Shown: in pieces, positions 25,650-35,099 of the stretch
Layout of the letters: every line of letters begins with the position of its first letter
How positions within the stretch are numbered: the first letter of the stretch is position 1
From: Halogeometricum pallidum JCM 14848
GTDB taxonomy: Archaea; Halobacteriota; Halobacteria; Halobacteriales; Haloferacaceae
Reading direction: 5' to 3'
NCBI RefSeq assembly: GCF_000337095.1
Contig: NZ_AOIV01000008.1
Location: 62,001 to 126,000 of the forward strand
DNA length: 64,000 bases
The notes under the pieces: generated by a model
What the model was told of the DNA's origin: nothing
Seen by the model: only the letters and a program-made list of their open reading frames with translations
Database searches by the model: none
Made by a program: the position numbers and the translations under genes

Positions 25650-27152
25650 CTACTCGCCGGCGTCGAGCAACTGCTCGGCGGCGAGGACGCGGACGCTCAC
25701 CGGCTTCTTCACGAACTCGCCGGTCGAGGCGGCGACGGCGTGCCCGACGCCGCGTTGGGCCGACACGTCGGCGAGACGCTGGTCGAACTCCCCGTCGAGT
25801 ACGACCGTGTGCGGCGGCGTCTCCGCGTCGCGGATGGCGTCGAACGCCTCCGCGGCGTCGCGTTCGTCGACGGTCGCGAGTTCCTCGTCGAGGAAGCGGA
25901 CGGTTCCCGACCCCGCCTCGACGACCTCCCGGACGTGTTCGAGGAGCGACTGCGGGGCGTTCGAGTCGGCGTCCTCGGGGGACGATTCGGACGCCGTCCC
26001 GTCCGTCGTCCCGTTCATCCCGGCGTCGCTCTCGGCGGTCTCGTCGGGGTCGGCGTCGCTCTCGGACGCCTCGGTGACCACGCCGGCCGCGCCGTTCGCG
26101 GACGTGGCGTCCCGGACCGTCGGTTGCGCGTCCGTCTCGGCCGGTCCGTTCGCCGCCGACGTCGTCTCGGGCGACGCGTCGTCGAGTCGTTCGACGGTGA
26201 CGCCCGTCTGTCCGCCGGCGGACGCGTCCTCGGACCCCGTCTCGGAGGTCGGAGCCGCAGACTCAGTCGTCTGCGACTCCCGAGGAGGGTCCGCGGCGTC
26301 CCCCTCGGAGACCGGCCCGTCGGTCGCCGCCTCGCGGACGCTCCCCTCGGTCGGGAGCATCTCGAAGGCGACCTTGTTCCGGAGGGCCGACATCAACTCG
26401 TGGCGCTGGAGGTCCTCGACGGACTGCCCGTCGGGGGCGAACGCCACGTAGTCCACGTCGCCCACCTGCGCGAGTTCGCGCAGGATGAGTTCGCCGCCCC
26501 GGTCGCCGTCCAGGAAGGCCGTGACCGTGCGGTCCTGCGTCAACTTCGCGATGGCTTCGGGGACGTTCGTCCCCTCGACGCCGACGGCGTTCTTCACGCC
26601 GTAGCGGAGAAGCGTCAGCACGTCCGCCCGCCCCTCGACGACGATGATGGCGTCGGAGTCGTGGACGCGGGGACCCGCGGGTAGCCCCTCGAACTCGGTG
26701 ATGTCCTCGACGCGGACGCTCTCTTTGACCTCGTCCAGAATCTCCGTGGAGGTCATGACGCTGTCGTCGAACGAGGAGGAGAGCAGTTCCTTGGCCCGGT
26801 CGACGACTTCGCGGCGCTTGGCCTCGCGCACGTCCTCGATGTCCGTGACCCGGACGTCGGACTGGCACGGTCCCACGCGGGTGATGGTTTCGAGCGAGGC
26901 GGCGAGGATGGCCGTCTTCACCTTGTCCAGACTGCTGGCGATGGTGACCGACCCGAACGACTGGCCGTTCTCGCTCTCTATCTGTACGTCTATGCGGCCG
27001 ACTTTCGACGATTGTTGGAGGTCGCGGAGATCCAACTCCTCGCCGAGCAGACCTTCCGTCTGCCCGAAGATGGCGCCGACGACGTCGGAGCGTTCGACGA
27101 CGCCGTCCGCGGTAATCGCGGCGTGAATGAGATATTTTGCTGTATCGTCCAT
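25650..27152 (-). CDS. dnaG: Archaeal DnaG primase-like protein
   Basis: A 500-residue protein. Archaeal DnaG has a TOPRIM fold, here with IVVEGRADVLTLLRYG (Glu) and AFLDGDRGGELILRE (Asp pair). The N-terminal ~160 residues (KYLIHAAITADGVVERSDVVGAIFG ..., quoted in part) are the archaeal-specific region. It is known as an exosome subunit and has primase activity in some species. Between about residues 275 and 405 lies a long acidic, low-complexity Ser/Thr/Asp/Glu linker, then a conserved C-terminal domain. It is transcribed away from the symporter genes. Confidence 0.95.
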   Translation of the reverse strand: MDDTAKYLIHAAITADGVVERSDVVGAIFGQTEGLLGEELDLRDLQQSSKVGRIDVQIESENGQSFGSVTIASSLDKVKTAILAASLETITRVGPCQSDVRVTDIEDVREAKRREVVDRAKELLSSSFDDSVMTSTEILDEVKESVRVEDITEFEGLPAGPRVHDSDAIIVVEGRADVLTLLRYGVKNAVGVEGTNVPEAIAKLTQDRTVTAFLDGDRGGELILRELAQVGDVDYVAFAPDGQSVEDLQRHELMSALRNKVAFEMLPTEGSVREAATDGPVSEGDAADPPRESQTTESAAPTSETGSEDASAGGQTGVTVERLDDASPETTSAANGPAETDAQPTVRDATSANGAAGVVTEASESDADPDETAESDAGMNGTTDGTASESSPEDADSNAPQSLLEHVREVVEAGSGTVRFLDEELATVDERDAAEAFDAIRDAETPPHTVVLDGEFDQRLADVSAQRGVGHAVAASTGEFVKKPVSVRVLAAEQLLDAGE

Positions 27153-27196
27153 GATGAGACACCCCTCCTGGGTGCTGAGATGATGATGGTAACGGT

Positions 27197-27234
27197 GTCA
27201 CGAGCGACTCGGTGACGGCCTTATATAAGGGCCG
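27197..27234. promoter_or_regulatory. TATA box and inverted repeats ahead of dnaG
   Basis: A TTATATAA box at 27221-27228 lies about 70 bases upstream of dnaG and is flanked by CGGCC (27216-27220) and GGCCG (27230-27234). Next to it GTCAC (27197-27201) and GTGAC (27212-27216) form a second inverted repeat at the expected transcription start. Both could be regulator sites; the TATA box itself is persuasive. Confidence 0.5.
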
Positions 27235-27431
27235 CTACGGGCAAATAACTATCGTACCGGTCGTCCGTTTCGACGTTCGTCGTCGGGACGACGACGCCCC
27301 CACGGTACGTCCCTCGACCCTTCGGGGGCCGGTATCGGGTTTTCCTCCCCGGTCTCGCCCGATCCGAGGCTATGATGGAAATTTGTCTTCGGAATTGCCG
27401 AACGAATCGAAAACAACAATACTTACGTGAT

Positions 27432-27671
27432 ATGAGTGGTTATCCGGTTCCGATGACGCGACCGAAGACGGATTATCTGTGGGTCGGCGTGTTCGCCGTC
27501 CTAGTGACTTTCGCCGTTCCGTGGTTCATGTGGCGCGACGCGACCGTGTGGGCCGGACTGCCGGTGTGGCTGTGGTGGCACGTCGGGTGGATGGCGCTGG
27601 CCTCCGTGGCGTTCTACCTGTTCACGCGCGGCGCGTGGGACCGCGGCATGAACGTCGACGGGGAGGTGTGA
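27432..27671 (+). CDS. DUF3311 small membrane protein, symporter partner
   Basis: A 79-residue protein with two hydrophobic helices (residues 16-34 and 43-63), containing VPWFMWRDATVWAG and WWHVGWMALASVAFYLF. DUF3311 proteins are regularly encoded just ahead of sodium:solute symporters, as here; the symporter ATG follows one base after the stop. The ATG at 27432 is preferred to an in-frame upstream ATG at 27372, which would put a charged, AT-rich stretch at the N-terminus. Confidence 0.88.
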   Translation: MSGYPVPMTRPKTDYLWVGVFAVLVTFAVPWFMWRDATVWAGLPVWLWWHVGWMALASVAFYLFTRGAWDRGMNVDGEV

Positions 27672-27672
27672 G

Positions 27673-29175
27673 ATGGTCGCCTCCGACCTCCTCGTGCAGA
27701 CGGGCGTCGTCGGCGCCTACCTCGTCGTCTCGCTTCTCGTCGGCTTCGTCGCCTACCGACTGACGAGTCGGGACGCCGAGGACTACTACCTCGCCAGTCG
27801 GTCGCTGGGAACCGTCGTCCTCCTGTTCACGACGTTCGCGACGCTGCTCTCGGCGTTCACGTTCTTCGGCGGCCCCAACGTCGCCTACTCGGCCGGCCCC
27901 GAGTGGATTCTCGTGATGGGCCTGATGGACGGCGTCCTGTTCGCTCTCCTCTGGTACGTCGTGGGCTACCGCCAGTGGCTCATCGGACGCGCGCACGGGT
28001 ACGTCACGCTCGGCGAGATGCTCGGCGACCGCTTCGGGTCCAAGCACCTCCGCGCCCTCGTCGCCGTGTTCAGCCTCTTTTGGCTGTTCCCCTACGTGAT
28101 GCTGCAGCAGATGGGCGCCGGCGAGGCCATCGTTGGCCTCACCGAGGGCGCCGTCCCCTACTGGGCGGGTGCGGCTCTCATCACCCTGTTCATGATACTG
28201 TACGTCGGCCTCGCGGGCCTCCGCGGCGTCGCGTGGACCGACACGATACAGGGGCTGTTCATGCTCTCTATCGTCTGGGTCGCCGTCGCGTGGGTCGTCT
28301 CCGCGGCCGGCGGCCTCTCGACCATCTCCGCGGGGATGGCCGCGAACACGCCCGAGGCGCTCGCACTCGGCGGCGGCCTCTACACGCCCCAGTACGTGAT
28401 ATCGACGGCGGTCACCATCGCCTTCGGCGTCGTGATGTTCCCGCAGATAAACCAGCGGTTCTTCATGGCGAAGGACGCGCGCGTGCTGAAGCGGTCGTTC
28501 GCGCTCTGGCCCGTCCTCGTCGTCCTCCTGTTCGTCCCCGCGTTCCTCCTGGGCGCGTGGGCGGCCGGACTGGGCGTCGAGGTGGCCGAGGGGTCGAACG
28601 TCATCCCCGCCCTCCTGAACGAGTACACCCCCGTCTGGTTCGCCGCACTCGTCATCGCGGGCGCGATGGCGGCGATGATGTCTTCCTCGGACTCGATGCT
28701 GCTCTCGGGGTCGTCGTATCTCACCCGCGACCTCTACCGGCCGTTCGTCAACCCGATGGCGTCCGACGACCGGGAGGGCTGGGTCGCCCGCATCGGCGTC
28801 GCCGCGTTCGCCGTCCTCTCGTTCGTCGCCAGCCTGTTCCGGCCGGGGACGCTGGTCGAGGTAGGCGACACCGCCTTCGGCGGGTTCGCGCAGTTGGCGC
28901 TCCCGGTGATGGTGGCGCTCTACTGGCCCCGGACGACGAAGCTCGGGATGTACGCCGGTATCGTCGGCGCGCAGGCGTTCTACCTCCTGCACGTTTTCCT
29001 CCCGCCGGTGACCGTCCGCGGCGCGACGCTGTTCGGTCCGACCTACCTCGGCTGGGACTTCGCGCTCTGGGGGATGGGGCTCTCCCTCGTACTCACCGTC
29101 GGCGTCTCGCTTCTGACGCCCGCGGCGGCCGGGGAGGACGCCGGCACGTTCGCCGTGGGCAGTCGCGCCGACTGA
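27673..29175 (+). CDS. Sodium:solute symporter family transporter
   Basis: A 500-residue membrane protein of the SSS family with about 13 hydrophobic segments. The N-terminal FTTFATLLSAFTFFGGPNVAYSAG and GEMLGDRFGSK, and the later MAAMMSSSDSMLLSGSSYLTRDLYR (quoted in part), are family signatures; the Ser/Ser-Asp run is near the sodium sites. It imports an organic solute with Na+, which suits a halophile. It forms an operon with the DUF3311 gene. Confidence 0.93.
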   Translation: MVASDLLVQTGVVGAYLVVSLLVGFVAYRLTSRDAEDYYLASRSLGTVVLLFTTFATLLSAFTFFGGPNVAYSAGPEWILVMGLMDGVLFALLWYVVGYRQWLIGRAHGYVTLGEMLGDRFGSKHLRALVAVFSLFWLFPYVMLQQMGAGEAIVGLTEGAVPYWAGAALITLFMILYVGLAGLRGVAWTDTIQGLFMLSIVWVAVAWVVSAAGGLSTISAGMAANTPEALALGGGLYTPQYVISTAVTIAFGVVMFPQINQRFFMAKDARVLKRSFALWPVLVVLLFVPAFLLGAWAAGLGVEVAEGSNVIPALLNEYTPVWFAALVIAGAMAAMMSSSDSMLLSGSSYLTRDLYRPFVNPMASDDREGWVARIGVAAFAVLSFVASLFRPGTLVEVGDTAFGGFAQLALPVMVALYWPRTTKLGMYAGIVGAQAFYLLHVFLPPVTVRGATLFGPTYLGWDFALWGMGLSLVLTVGVSLLTPAAAGEDAGTFAVGSRAD

Positions 29176-29299
29176 GAGACTTATTTCGAAACGGACACCG
29201 AACGACGCTCGCGGTTCTCGTTCGGTCGGCGTATGCACCGCCGCGTACCGATTATCGAACTTCCGAAGCGCTCATGCCCGTTCGGACGAATCCTCTCGC

Positions 29300-30124
29300 A
29301 TGAACGAACCGGGCGTGGGAGCGCTCCTCACTCAGGAGTCGATGGCCGCCCGCGTCGAGGCGGGGGAGATGCCCGAGTGGGCCGTCCGACACTTCGAGAC
29401 GTTCACCGACGCCCTCCTCGGCGAACGTGACGGCACCCCGTTCCCCTGCTACTTCGGCGCGAACTCCGTCCGCGACGGCGAACCGCTGTACGCCGCCGTC
29501 CCGTCGCTGGTGGAGAAGGACGCGCTTTTCGCCTTTCGGGACGCCCTACTGGAGTATCTCGACGTCTTCCGCGAGATGCCGGGACGGACGTCGTTCGTGA
29601 CGTTCTTTCGCCCGCCGGACCGCGAGTTCTCGGAGGGCGACTACCACGAAGCGCTGTGGCACCTGCTCCAGTTCCTCCACGTCCACGACCCCGAACCGTG
29701 GCCCGAGGACATCCCGACCGACCCCGACGACCCCGAGTGGGAGTTCTGCTTCGGCGGCGAACCGATGTTCCCCACCTGCCGCGCGCCGTTCTACGAGGGG
29801 CGCCGGAGCCGGTACTGCCCGGTCGGCCTCGAAATCACGTTCCAGCCCCGGTCGCTGTTCGACGGCATCACGGTCGACACCGAGGCCGGACGGCAGGCCC
29901 GCGAGACCATCCAGTCCCGGATGGAGGAGTACGACGGCGTCTGCCCGCACGCCGACCTGGGCGACTGGGGCGTCGACGGCGACCGGGAGTGGCCGCAGTA
30001 TCTCTTCCGCGAGGACGCCGCCGAGTCGCCCGACGAGTGCCCCATCGTCGTCACCCGCGAGCACCCGAAGGCCGCGCCACCGCACCCGAACCTACCGCCG
30101 GAAACCGGGGCCGCCGATGACTGA
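29300..30124 (+). CDS. YqcI/YcgG family protein
   Basis: A 274-residue soluble protein. [38 protein letters not shown] and [26 protein letters not shown] are the conserved blocks of the YqcI/YcgG family (quoted in pieces). The cysteines and histidines suggest a metal or haem-related role but the function is unknown. Its stop overlaps the next gene by eight bases, so the two are co-translated. Confidence 0.88.
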   Translation: MNEPGVGALLTQESMAARVEAGEMPEWAVRHFETFTDALLGERDGTPFPCYFGANSVRDGEPLYAAVPSLVEKDALFAFRDALLEYLDVFREMPGRTSFVTFFRPPDREFSEGDYHEALWHLLQFLHVHDPEPWPEDIPTDPDDPEWEFCFGGEPMFPTCRAPFYEGRRSRYCPVGLEITFQPRSLFDGITVDTEAGRQARETIQSRMEEYDGVCPHADLGDWGVDGDREWPQYLFREDAAESPDECPIVVTREHPKAAPPHPNLPPETGAADD

Positions 30125-30707
30125 GGAACGTATCGACGCCGACGCCGACGTTGACGCCGCTTCCGCCCCCGCCCTCCTCCTCGTCGACCTTCAGACGGGT
30201 CTCGACGACCCGACGCACGGGGAGCGCAGCACCCCGGACGCCGAGTCGAACGCCGCCCGCCTCCTCGACGCGTGGCGCGAACGCGACCACCCGCGCGTCC
30301 ACGTTCGCCACGACTCCACCGAACCGGACTCGCCGCTTCGCGGCGACGCCCCCGGGTTCGCGTGGAAACCGGAGACGGCCCCCCGAGACGACGAACCCGT
30401 CTTCACGAAGCGGGTCAACTCGGCGTTCGTCGGGACGGAGTTAGAGTCGTGGCTCCGCGACGGCGGTCACGAGTCGGTGGTCGTCGTCGGCCTCACCACC
30501 GACCACTGCGTCTCCACGACGACGCGGATGGCCGAGAACCTGGGGTTCGACGCCACCGTCGTCTCCGACGCCACCGCGGCGCACGAACGCGAGGGACCGG
30601 ACGGCGAACGCTACGGCGCCGACGAGATGCACCGGACCGCGCTGGCGCACCTGTATCGGGAGTTCGCGGACGTACGAACGGCCGACGAGGTGCTGTCGAC
30701 GCTGTAA
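30117..30707 (+). CDS. Isochorismatase-family cysteine hydrolase
   Basis: A 196-residue hydrolase with an intact catalytic triad: Asp24 in [12 protein letters not shown], Lys98 in FTKRVNSAF and Cys131 in TTDHCVSTT. The family covers isochorismatase, nicotinamidase and related amidases; this member resembles the general cysteine hydrolase group and the substrate is open. It overlaps the YqcI/YcgG gene by eight bases. A short acidic N-terminal tail precedes the fold. Confidence 0.92.
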   Translation: MTEERIDADADVDAASAPALLLVDLQTGLDDPTHGERSTPDAESNAARLLDAWRERDHPRVHVRHDSTEPDSPLRGDAPGFAWKPETAPRDDEPVFTKRVNSAFVGTELESWLRDGGHESVVVVGLTTDHCVSTTTRMAENLGFDATVVSDATAAHEREGPDGERYGADEMHRTALAHLYREFADVRTADEVLSTL

Positions 30708-30783
30708 CCGCCGTCGCCGCCGTCGGCACCGCGACGCCCCCGGGTGTCGGTGAGTTTACAGCTCCGCGCGACGACCGACCGGT

Positions 30784-31170
30784 ATGAAGCGCCGCCGCCT
30801 GTTTTTCGTCCCCGCCCTCCTCTTTCTCCCCGGGTCGCTCCTGTTCGTCGCCGTCGCCCCGCCGCACACCCTCCTCTCTACCCTCGTCGTCGGTTGTCTC
30901 TTCGTCGCGGGGTGCGGCTTCGCCGTGGCCGGCCTCGTCCCGTCGGTGTCCGTCGGGGGTCGAGAGGTGCCGTGGTACGCCTTCGCCGGCGTCGCGGACG
31001 TTGCCCTCGGCGTCTCGATGCTCCTGAACGCGGTGCAGATGGCCGCCGGCGGGAGCGGCGAGGACCTCTTCTTGGCCGTCGCCACCGGCCTCGCCGGATT
31101 GCCGCTGCTGTTCATCGGCGCCGACTACCTTCGGGGCGGAAAGTACCTCGACGTGAGCGTCTTCGAGTGA
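30784..31170 (+). CDS. Four-helix membrane protein of unknown function
   Basis: A 128-residue hydrophobic protein with an Arg-rich start (MKRRRLFFVPALLFLPG) and about four membrane segments near residues 5-27, 32-53, 62-82 and 95-110, ending GKYLDVSVFE. No motif or family recognised. It stands alone between the isochorismatase-like gene and a convergent membrane protein gene. Confidence 0.7.
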   Translation: MKRRRLFFVPALLFLPGSLLFVAVAPPHTLLSTLVVGCLFVAGCGFAVAGLVPSVSVGGREVPWYAFAGVADVALGVSMLLNAVQMAAGGSGEDLFLAVATGLAGLPLLFIGADYLRGGKYLDVSVFE

Positions 31171-31203
31171 TGCGAGAACGGGGGGAACCGAGGCCGAGCC
31201 GTC

Positions 31204-32202
31204 CTAACTCAGGATGAGCGACCCGACCGTCAGCGTCTGCTTCGCCAGCGTCGCCAGACGGAGCACGTAGGCGATGAACACGAGAAACGGCAACACCGAC
31301 ACCGTGAACGCCGCGCTGACGACCCACAGTATGGTCTCCAGACCCAGTATCGTCCCGGTGAACGTGTTCGGGTCGACGAAGATGACGACGGCGCCGGCGA
31401 TGACCAGGGCGGGGACCGAGGCGTACAGAATTGCCCGCGAGAGCTTCACCAGCGCCCACTGGAGGTACAGCACCTTCACGTACTCCCGGAGCGGTCCGTA
31501 CATCGTCACCCCTTCCAGCACGTTCCGGAGCGCACCGCGTTCGTCCTCGCTCATCTCCGGTTCGTACTGCTCGCCGAGGCGCCGCGCGTCGTACATCTTG
31601 CGGGCGTAGTTGAAGTCCAGGGCGGGCGAGACGACGTTGAACGTCCCGAAGTCGGAGTCTTCGAGCTCCGACATGGCCGTATCGGCGTTGTCTTCGAGGT
31701 CCGCGACGTACTCTCCGATTCGGTCCCGGAACTCCTCGCTGTCGTTTCCCTCGACGGCGTCCCGGAGCGCCCGCGCCCGTTGCACGCACACCTCGATAAC
31801 CTCCGCGAGGAGCACCGCCGGGTCCGAGGGCGTCGTCTTCCCGAGCAGTTCGTCCGTGTTCTGATAGAAGTCCATCGTCACGTCCATCCGGTTGCGCTGG
31901 GTTCCGAGCGACCCGATCTCCTGTGAGAGCACGAGCTGATTTATCGAGACGACGAGCGTCGTGCTGGTGATGATGGCGCCGACGAGCCCCGAGAACAGCG
32001 TCTCGACCATGTCGCTCGTCTCCATCGTCGCCCTGAGCGACACCGGTTTGAGGACGCCGGCCCCCACGAACGTGAGGAAGACGACGAGGGCCAACGCGCC
32101 GATGATGACCCGGCGGTTCACGCCGAGGAGCACCCAGAACAGGTACTTGTTCACGCCGGTCCGTTCGCGGAGCCTGTTCTCCGTCGAGAGGTCGTCAGTC
32201 AT
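31204..32202 (-). CDS. Membrane protein of unknown function
   Basis: A 332-residue protein. Two hydrophobic helices near residues 32-52 and 68-90 are followed by a soluble acidic helical region at about 95-250, then two or three helices to the C-terminus (SVPALVIAGAVVIFV, FLVFIAYVLRLATL). This 2TM-loop-3TM plan with a large cytoplasmic domain suggests a channel-like or signalling protein, but no family is recognised. The gene overlaps the upstream DUF4177 gene by eight bases. Confidence 0.72.
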   Translation of the reverse strand: MTDDLSTENRLRERTGVNKYLFWVLLGVNRRVIIGALALVVFLTFVGAGVLKPVSLRATMETSDMVETLFSGLVGAIITSTTLVVSINQLVLSQEIGSLGTQRNRMDVTMDFYQNTDELLGKTTPSDPAVLLAEVIEVCVQRARALRDAVEGNDSEEFRDRIGEYVADLEDNADTAMSELEDSDFGTFNVVSPALDFNYARKMYDARRLGEQYEPEMSEDERGALRNVLEGVTMYGPLREYVKVLYLQWALVKLSRAILYASVPALVIAGAVVIFVDPNTFTGTILGLETILWVVSAAFTVSVLPFLVFIAYVLRLATLAKQTLTVGSLILS

Positions 32203-32392
32203 CGTCGACTGGTCGCTTGAAGACGACGAACTTCGTCCCGCCCTTGTCGTACTCGATGGTGCCCGTGAACTCCCAGCCCTCGGCGCCGAGTTCGTTGAAC
32301 TGCGCCGTCGGGTTGACCGCCTCCCGTTTCGTCAGCCCCTGGGTCGGTTCGACCGCCTTGTACTCCCACTCTGTTGGTTCGCGGTTCGCCAT
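32195..32392 (-). CDS. DUF4177 small protein
   Basis: A 65-residue soluble protein; WEYKAVEP at the start and LNELGAEGWEF-like FNELGAEGWEFTGTI with the final KFVVFKRP strand match DUF4177. These small beta proteins have no assigned function. It overlaps the following membrane protein gene by eight bases (32195-32202), so the two are translationally coupled. Confidence 0.88.
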   Translation of the reverse strand: MANREPTEWEYKAVEPTQGLTKREAVNPTAQFNELGAEGWEFTGTIEYDKGGTKFVVFKRPVDDD

Positions 32393-32510
32393 ACCAGAAC
32401 GACAGACGCGGGACAGTTAACTGGCGGCGTTGCGCCCACCTCCCGCGGTCGCCGTCCGGACCGGCGGCCTCGGCGGGAACGCTTTTTCCGGCTCCCGGCG
32501 ATGGGGCCGT

Positions 32511-32909
32511 GTGGCTCGAACCTCCCGTCGCCGCCGCGTGCTCGCCGCGTTCCTCGTCGTCTGTAGCGTCGCCTTCGGTGGCTGTCTCACGGTCGGTCCG
32601 ACCGCCGAGGCGGACACGAGCGACTCGGCCGTCTTCGAGCGCGTCTCGGCGACAGAACCGTGGTCCGGGACGGGCGTCCGGACGCGGGTCACGCTGAAGT
32701 CCACGCCGGAGGCCGGGACCGTGACGACCATCTCGGTCGTCGAGGCGTCGGGGCGGACGTTCCGCACGACGGAACTCGACCCCGGCCAGACGACGGTGAT
32801 CCTCTCTCTGCCCGCGCACGCGAACGTGACGCTCGTCGCCAGCGACTCGGTCAACTCTTCGACCGTCGGGACGCTGAACGTGACCACCGGCGGAGAGAGG
32901 GTGTTCTGA
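32511..32909 (+). CDS. Predicted lipoprotein
   Basis: A 132-residue exported protein. With the GTG at 32511 the N-terminus is MARTSRRRRVLAAFLVV followed by CSVAFGGC: a basic region (Arg-rich, possibly a Tat-type signal), a hydrophobic core and a lipobox ending at Cys. The mature part is a Thr/Ser-rich beta-sandwich-like domain (TVTTISVVEASGRTF, VILSLPAHANVTLV). A TTTTTCC element lies about 27 bases before the start. An upstream in-frame ATG at 32430 gives an implausible Arg/Gly-rich leader. Confidence 0.75.
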   Translation: MARTSRRRRVLAAFLVVCSVAFGGCLTVGPTAEADTSDSAVFERVSATEPWSGTGVRTRVTLKSTPEAGTVTTISVVEASGRTFRTTELDPGQTTVILSLPAHANVTLVASDSVNSSTVGTLNVTTGGERVF

Positions 32910-32978
32910 CGCCGCCTCGTCTGACTCCCCGAGACGCCATCTGGTGACTTTTATAGCCGCGAGAGCCACCTACCGCGT

Positions 32979-33911
32979 ATGCAGACGCACATCGTCCCGG
33001 TCGGGTTCGACTACGACCGACTCATCGCGCCGCTGATACGCGACCAGTTGGACGTCGACCGCGTCATCCTGTTGGAGGGGGCGGTGGGAAGCGAGGCGAA
33101 CGTCGAGTACTCGCAGAACCTCTCGCAGAAACTGGAAAAGGACTTCCAGAACCTCCTCGGCGCCGATACCGAACGCGTCGTCATCGAGGACGTGTACGAC
33201 TACGACACGGCGTTCGAGCAGGCGTACGACCTCATCAACACCGAACTCGATAGAGGTGAAGACGCCGAGGTGTGGGTGAACGTCTCGGCGATGCCGCGGC
33301 CCGTCTCCTTCGCGTTCGCCACCGCGGCCCACTCGGTGATGGTCGAGCGACAGGAGGATAGAGAGCGCATCCACACCTACTACACGGCCCCCGAGAAGTA
33401 TCTGGAGACCGAACTCGCGGAGGAGGTCCGCGAGGCGCGCGACCTGCTCGGCGACCTCTTGGACGGCGAGGAGTTGGACGACGACCGCGTCCGCGAGCGG
33501 TTCGAGACGGCGTCCGATCTCTTGGAGGAGTTCGACGAACGCGGGACGACCATCGGCGCAAAGCGCATCGGCGACGAGCACATCGTCGAGTTGCCCGTCG
33601 CCTCCTTCTCGAACGTCAAGCCGTTCGAGGAGATAATCCTCTTCGAGTTGGGCGAGTACGGCGAGTTCGAGTCCGTCTCCGAGTTGGCCGAGACGCTCGC
33701 CCGCGACATGAACGAGGAGTACACCGACTCCTTCCGCTCGAAGGTCATCTACAACGTCGACAGACTGGGTCCCGGCGGGAAGGGCTACATCGAACAGGAG
33801 GAACACGGCAAGTCCTACCGCACGCGCCTCTCGCGCATCGGCGAATTGTGGGTCCGGTCGCACGCCGGCGCCGACGCCGACGAACTCTCCCGGACCGGCG
33901 GGGAGTTCTGA
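32979..33911 (+). CDS. HFX_2341-family transcription regulator with CARF-like domain
   Basis: A 310-residue protein. The N-terminal ~130 residues (MQTHIVPVGFDYDRLIAPLI ... VWVNVSAMPRPVSFAFATAA; quoted in part) have the Rossmann-like layout of CARF/DUF6293 ligand-binding domains, including the conserved VNVSAMPRP loop. A helical linker follows, then a winged-helix region from about residue 205 (FEEIILFELGEYGEFESVSELAETL) ending in a wing near GKGYIEQEEHGKSYRT. CARF domains bind cyclic oligonucleotides in CRISPR systems; the haloarchaeal ligand is unknown. Confidence 0.85.
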   Translation: MQTHIVPVGFDYDRLIAPLIRDQLDVDRVILLEGAVGSEANVEYSQNLSQKLEKDFQNLLGADTERVVIEDVYDYDTAFEQAYDLINTELDRGEDAEVWVNVSAMPRPVSFAFATAAHSVMVERQEDRERIHTYYTAPEKYLETELAEEVREARDLLGDLLDGEELDDDRVRERFETASDLLEEFDERGTTIGAKRIGDEHIVELPVASFSNVKPFEEIILFELGEYGEFESVSELAETLARDMNEEYTDSFRSKVIYNVDRLGPGGKGYIEQEEHGKSYRTRLSRIGELWVRSHAGADADELSRTGGEF

Positions 33912-33923
33912 CCTTCGAGAGCG

Positions 33924-34979
33924 CTATTCCCAGTCGAGACCCGCCGAATTCGCCGGGGCCTCGAGCGGACTCGTCGGGAGGCCGTCGGCCACGGCGGGGT
34001 CGTTGTACTCGCCCGGCGCCACGTCGTTCGGGCCGTCGGGGTAGAACAGCGACGCGAGCAGTTGCACGTGGTCGCGGCCGACGTCCAACTCGAACTGGCC
34101 GCCGCCGTACAGCGAGATGTCGTTGGCCTCGGCGTACTCGATGGTCTCGAACAGCGACTCGACCGTGCCGAACCGCGACGGTTTGACGTTCAGCCACGAG
34201 GGCTCGAACGGGAGTTCGCGCACCGAATCGACGCCGGTGATTGGCGCGTCCCACGAGACGCGGTCCTCCTCGCCGTCGAACAGCGGTCGCGTCTCCTCGG
34301 TGAGCGCCGGGTCCTCGACCACCGCGTCCGGGAATCCCCGCAGCACTCGCTCGTACAGGTCGGGGTCGGGCGCCTGGTCCACGTCGGTGCCCTCGTAGTG
34401 TCCCTTCAGGTCGACGATGCGGACGGCGCCCGTTCCGGCGAGCGAGTCGACGAGTTCGTCGGTCCAGTCGGTCGTCGGGTCGAGTTTGAACTCCGCCTCG
34501 GGGTCGGCGTCGAGCAGTTCCTCCACCCGGTCGGTCGTCGGCGGGTCGCCCAGTCGGGTCGAGACGACGAACCGGAGGGGGTTCGGCGTCCGGCCGACGG
34601 CCTCCCCGAGCGAGCGGTCGTTCTGCTTGAGCGCGAGGTCCAGCGCCGCGGATTCGAGCGCCCACCGTCGGTAGTGGCGGGCCGTCTCGCGCGCCGGCGG
34701 CGCCCTCGGGAAGAGGTCGACGTCGTCGAGGTACTCGGAGAAGGCGGCGAACGACCCGTACCGTCCCCGGAGGTCGAACGCGGGAGCGCTCTCCAGCACC
34801 TTGTGGTCCTCCGTGTCGTAGGAGACGTCCTCGCCGCGGCCGGAGGCGTCGTCGCCCCGCAGGTGAAACGTCGTCGTCGTGCGTTGGAACCCGCTCGACG
34901 TGTCGCGTTCCCGCCGCGTCCGCGCCGTGTCGGTGATACGTAGCGGAAGCCCGGAGACGGCGTCGTAGAGGCCGCTCAT
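33924..34979 (-). CDS. Enolase-superfamily enzyme
   Basis: A 351-residue protein. The C-terminal barrel shows the superfamily metal ligands and bases in order: a lysine in EFKLDPTTDW, Asp in IVDLKGHY, Glu in VVEDPALT, Asp in SWDAPITG and a final lysine in WLNVKPSRFG. The layout is closest to the o-succinylbenzoate synthase/muconate cycloisomerase group rather than glycolytic enolase, but the substrate cannot be named. The gene is convergent with the CARF-HTH regulator gene. Confidence 0.82.
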   Translation of the reverse strand: MSGLYDAVSGLPLRITDTARTRRERDTSSGFQRTTTTFHLRGDDASGRGEDVSYDTEDHKVLESAPAFDLRGRYGSFAAFSEYLDDVDLFPRAPPARETARHYRRWALESAALDLALKQNDRSLGEAVGRTPNPLRFVVSTRLGDPPTTDRVEELLDADPEAEFKLDPTTDWTDELVDSLAGTGAVRIVDLKGHYEGTDVDQAPDPDLYERVLRGFPDAVVEDPALTEETRPLFDGEEDRVSWDAPITGVDSVRELPFEPSWLNVKPSRFGTVESLFETIEYAEANDISLYGGGQFELDVGRDHVQLLASLFYPDGPNDVAPGEYNDPAVADGLPTSPLEAPANSAGLDWE

Positions 34980-35099
34980 GGGTGTTCGACCGGTACGCTC
35001 GCCAGTTCGCGTTCTGTTTCCGACCCCCGCCGCCGTCGCCCGAGAGAGAACTCCGTAGAGACGCCCTCGGACTCTCTCTCGTAGTTCAGAAGAAGCAAT

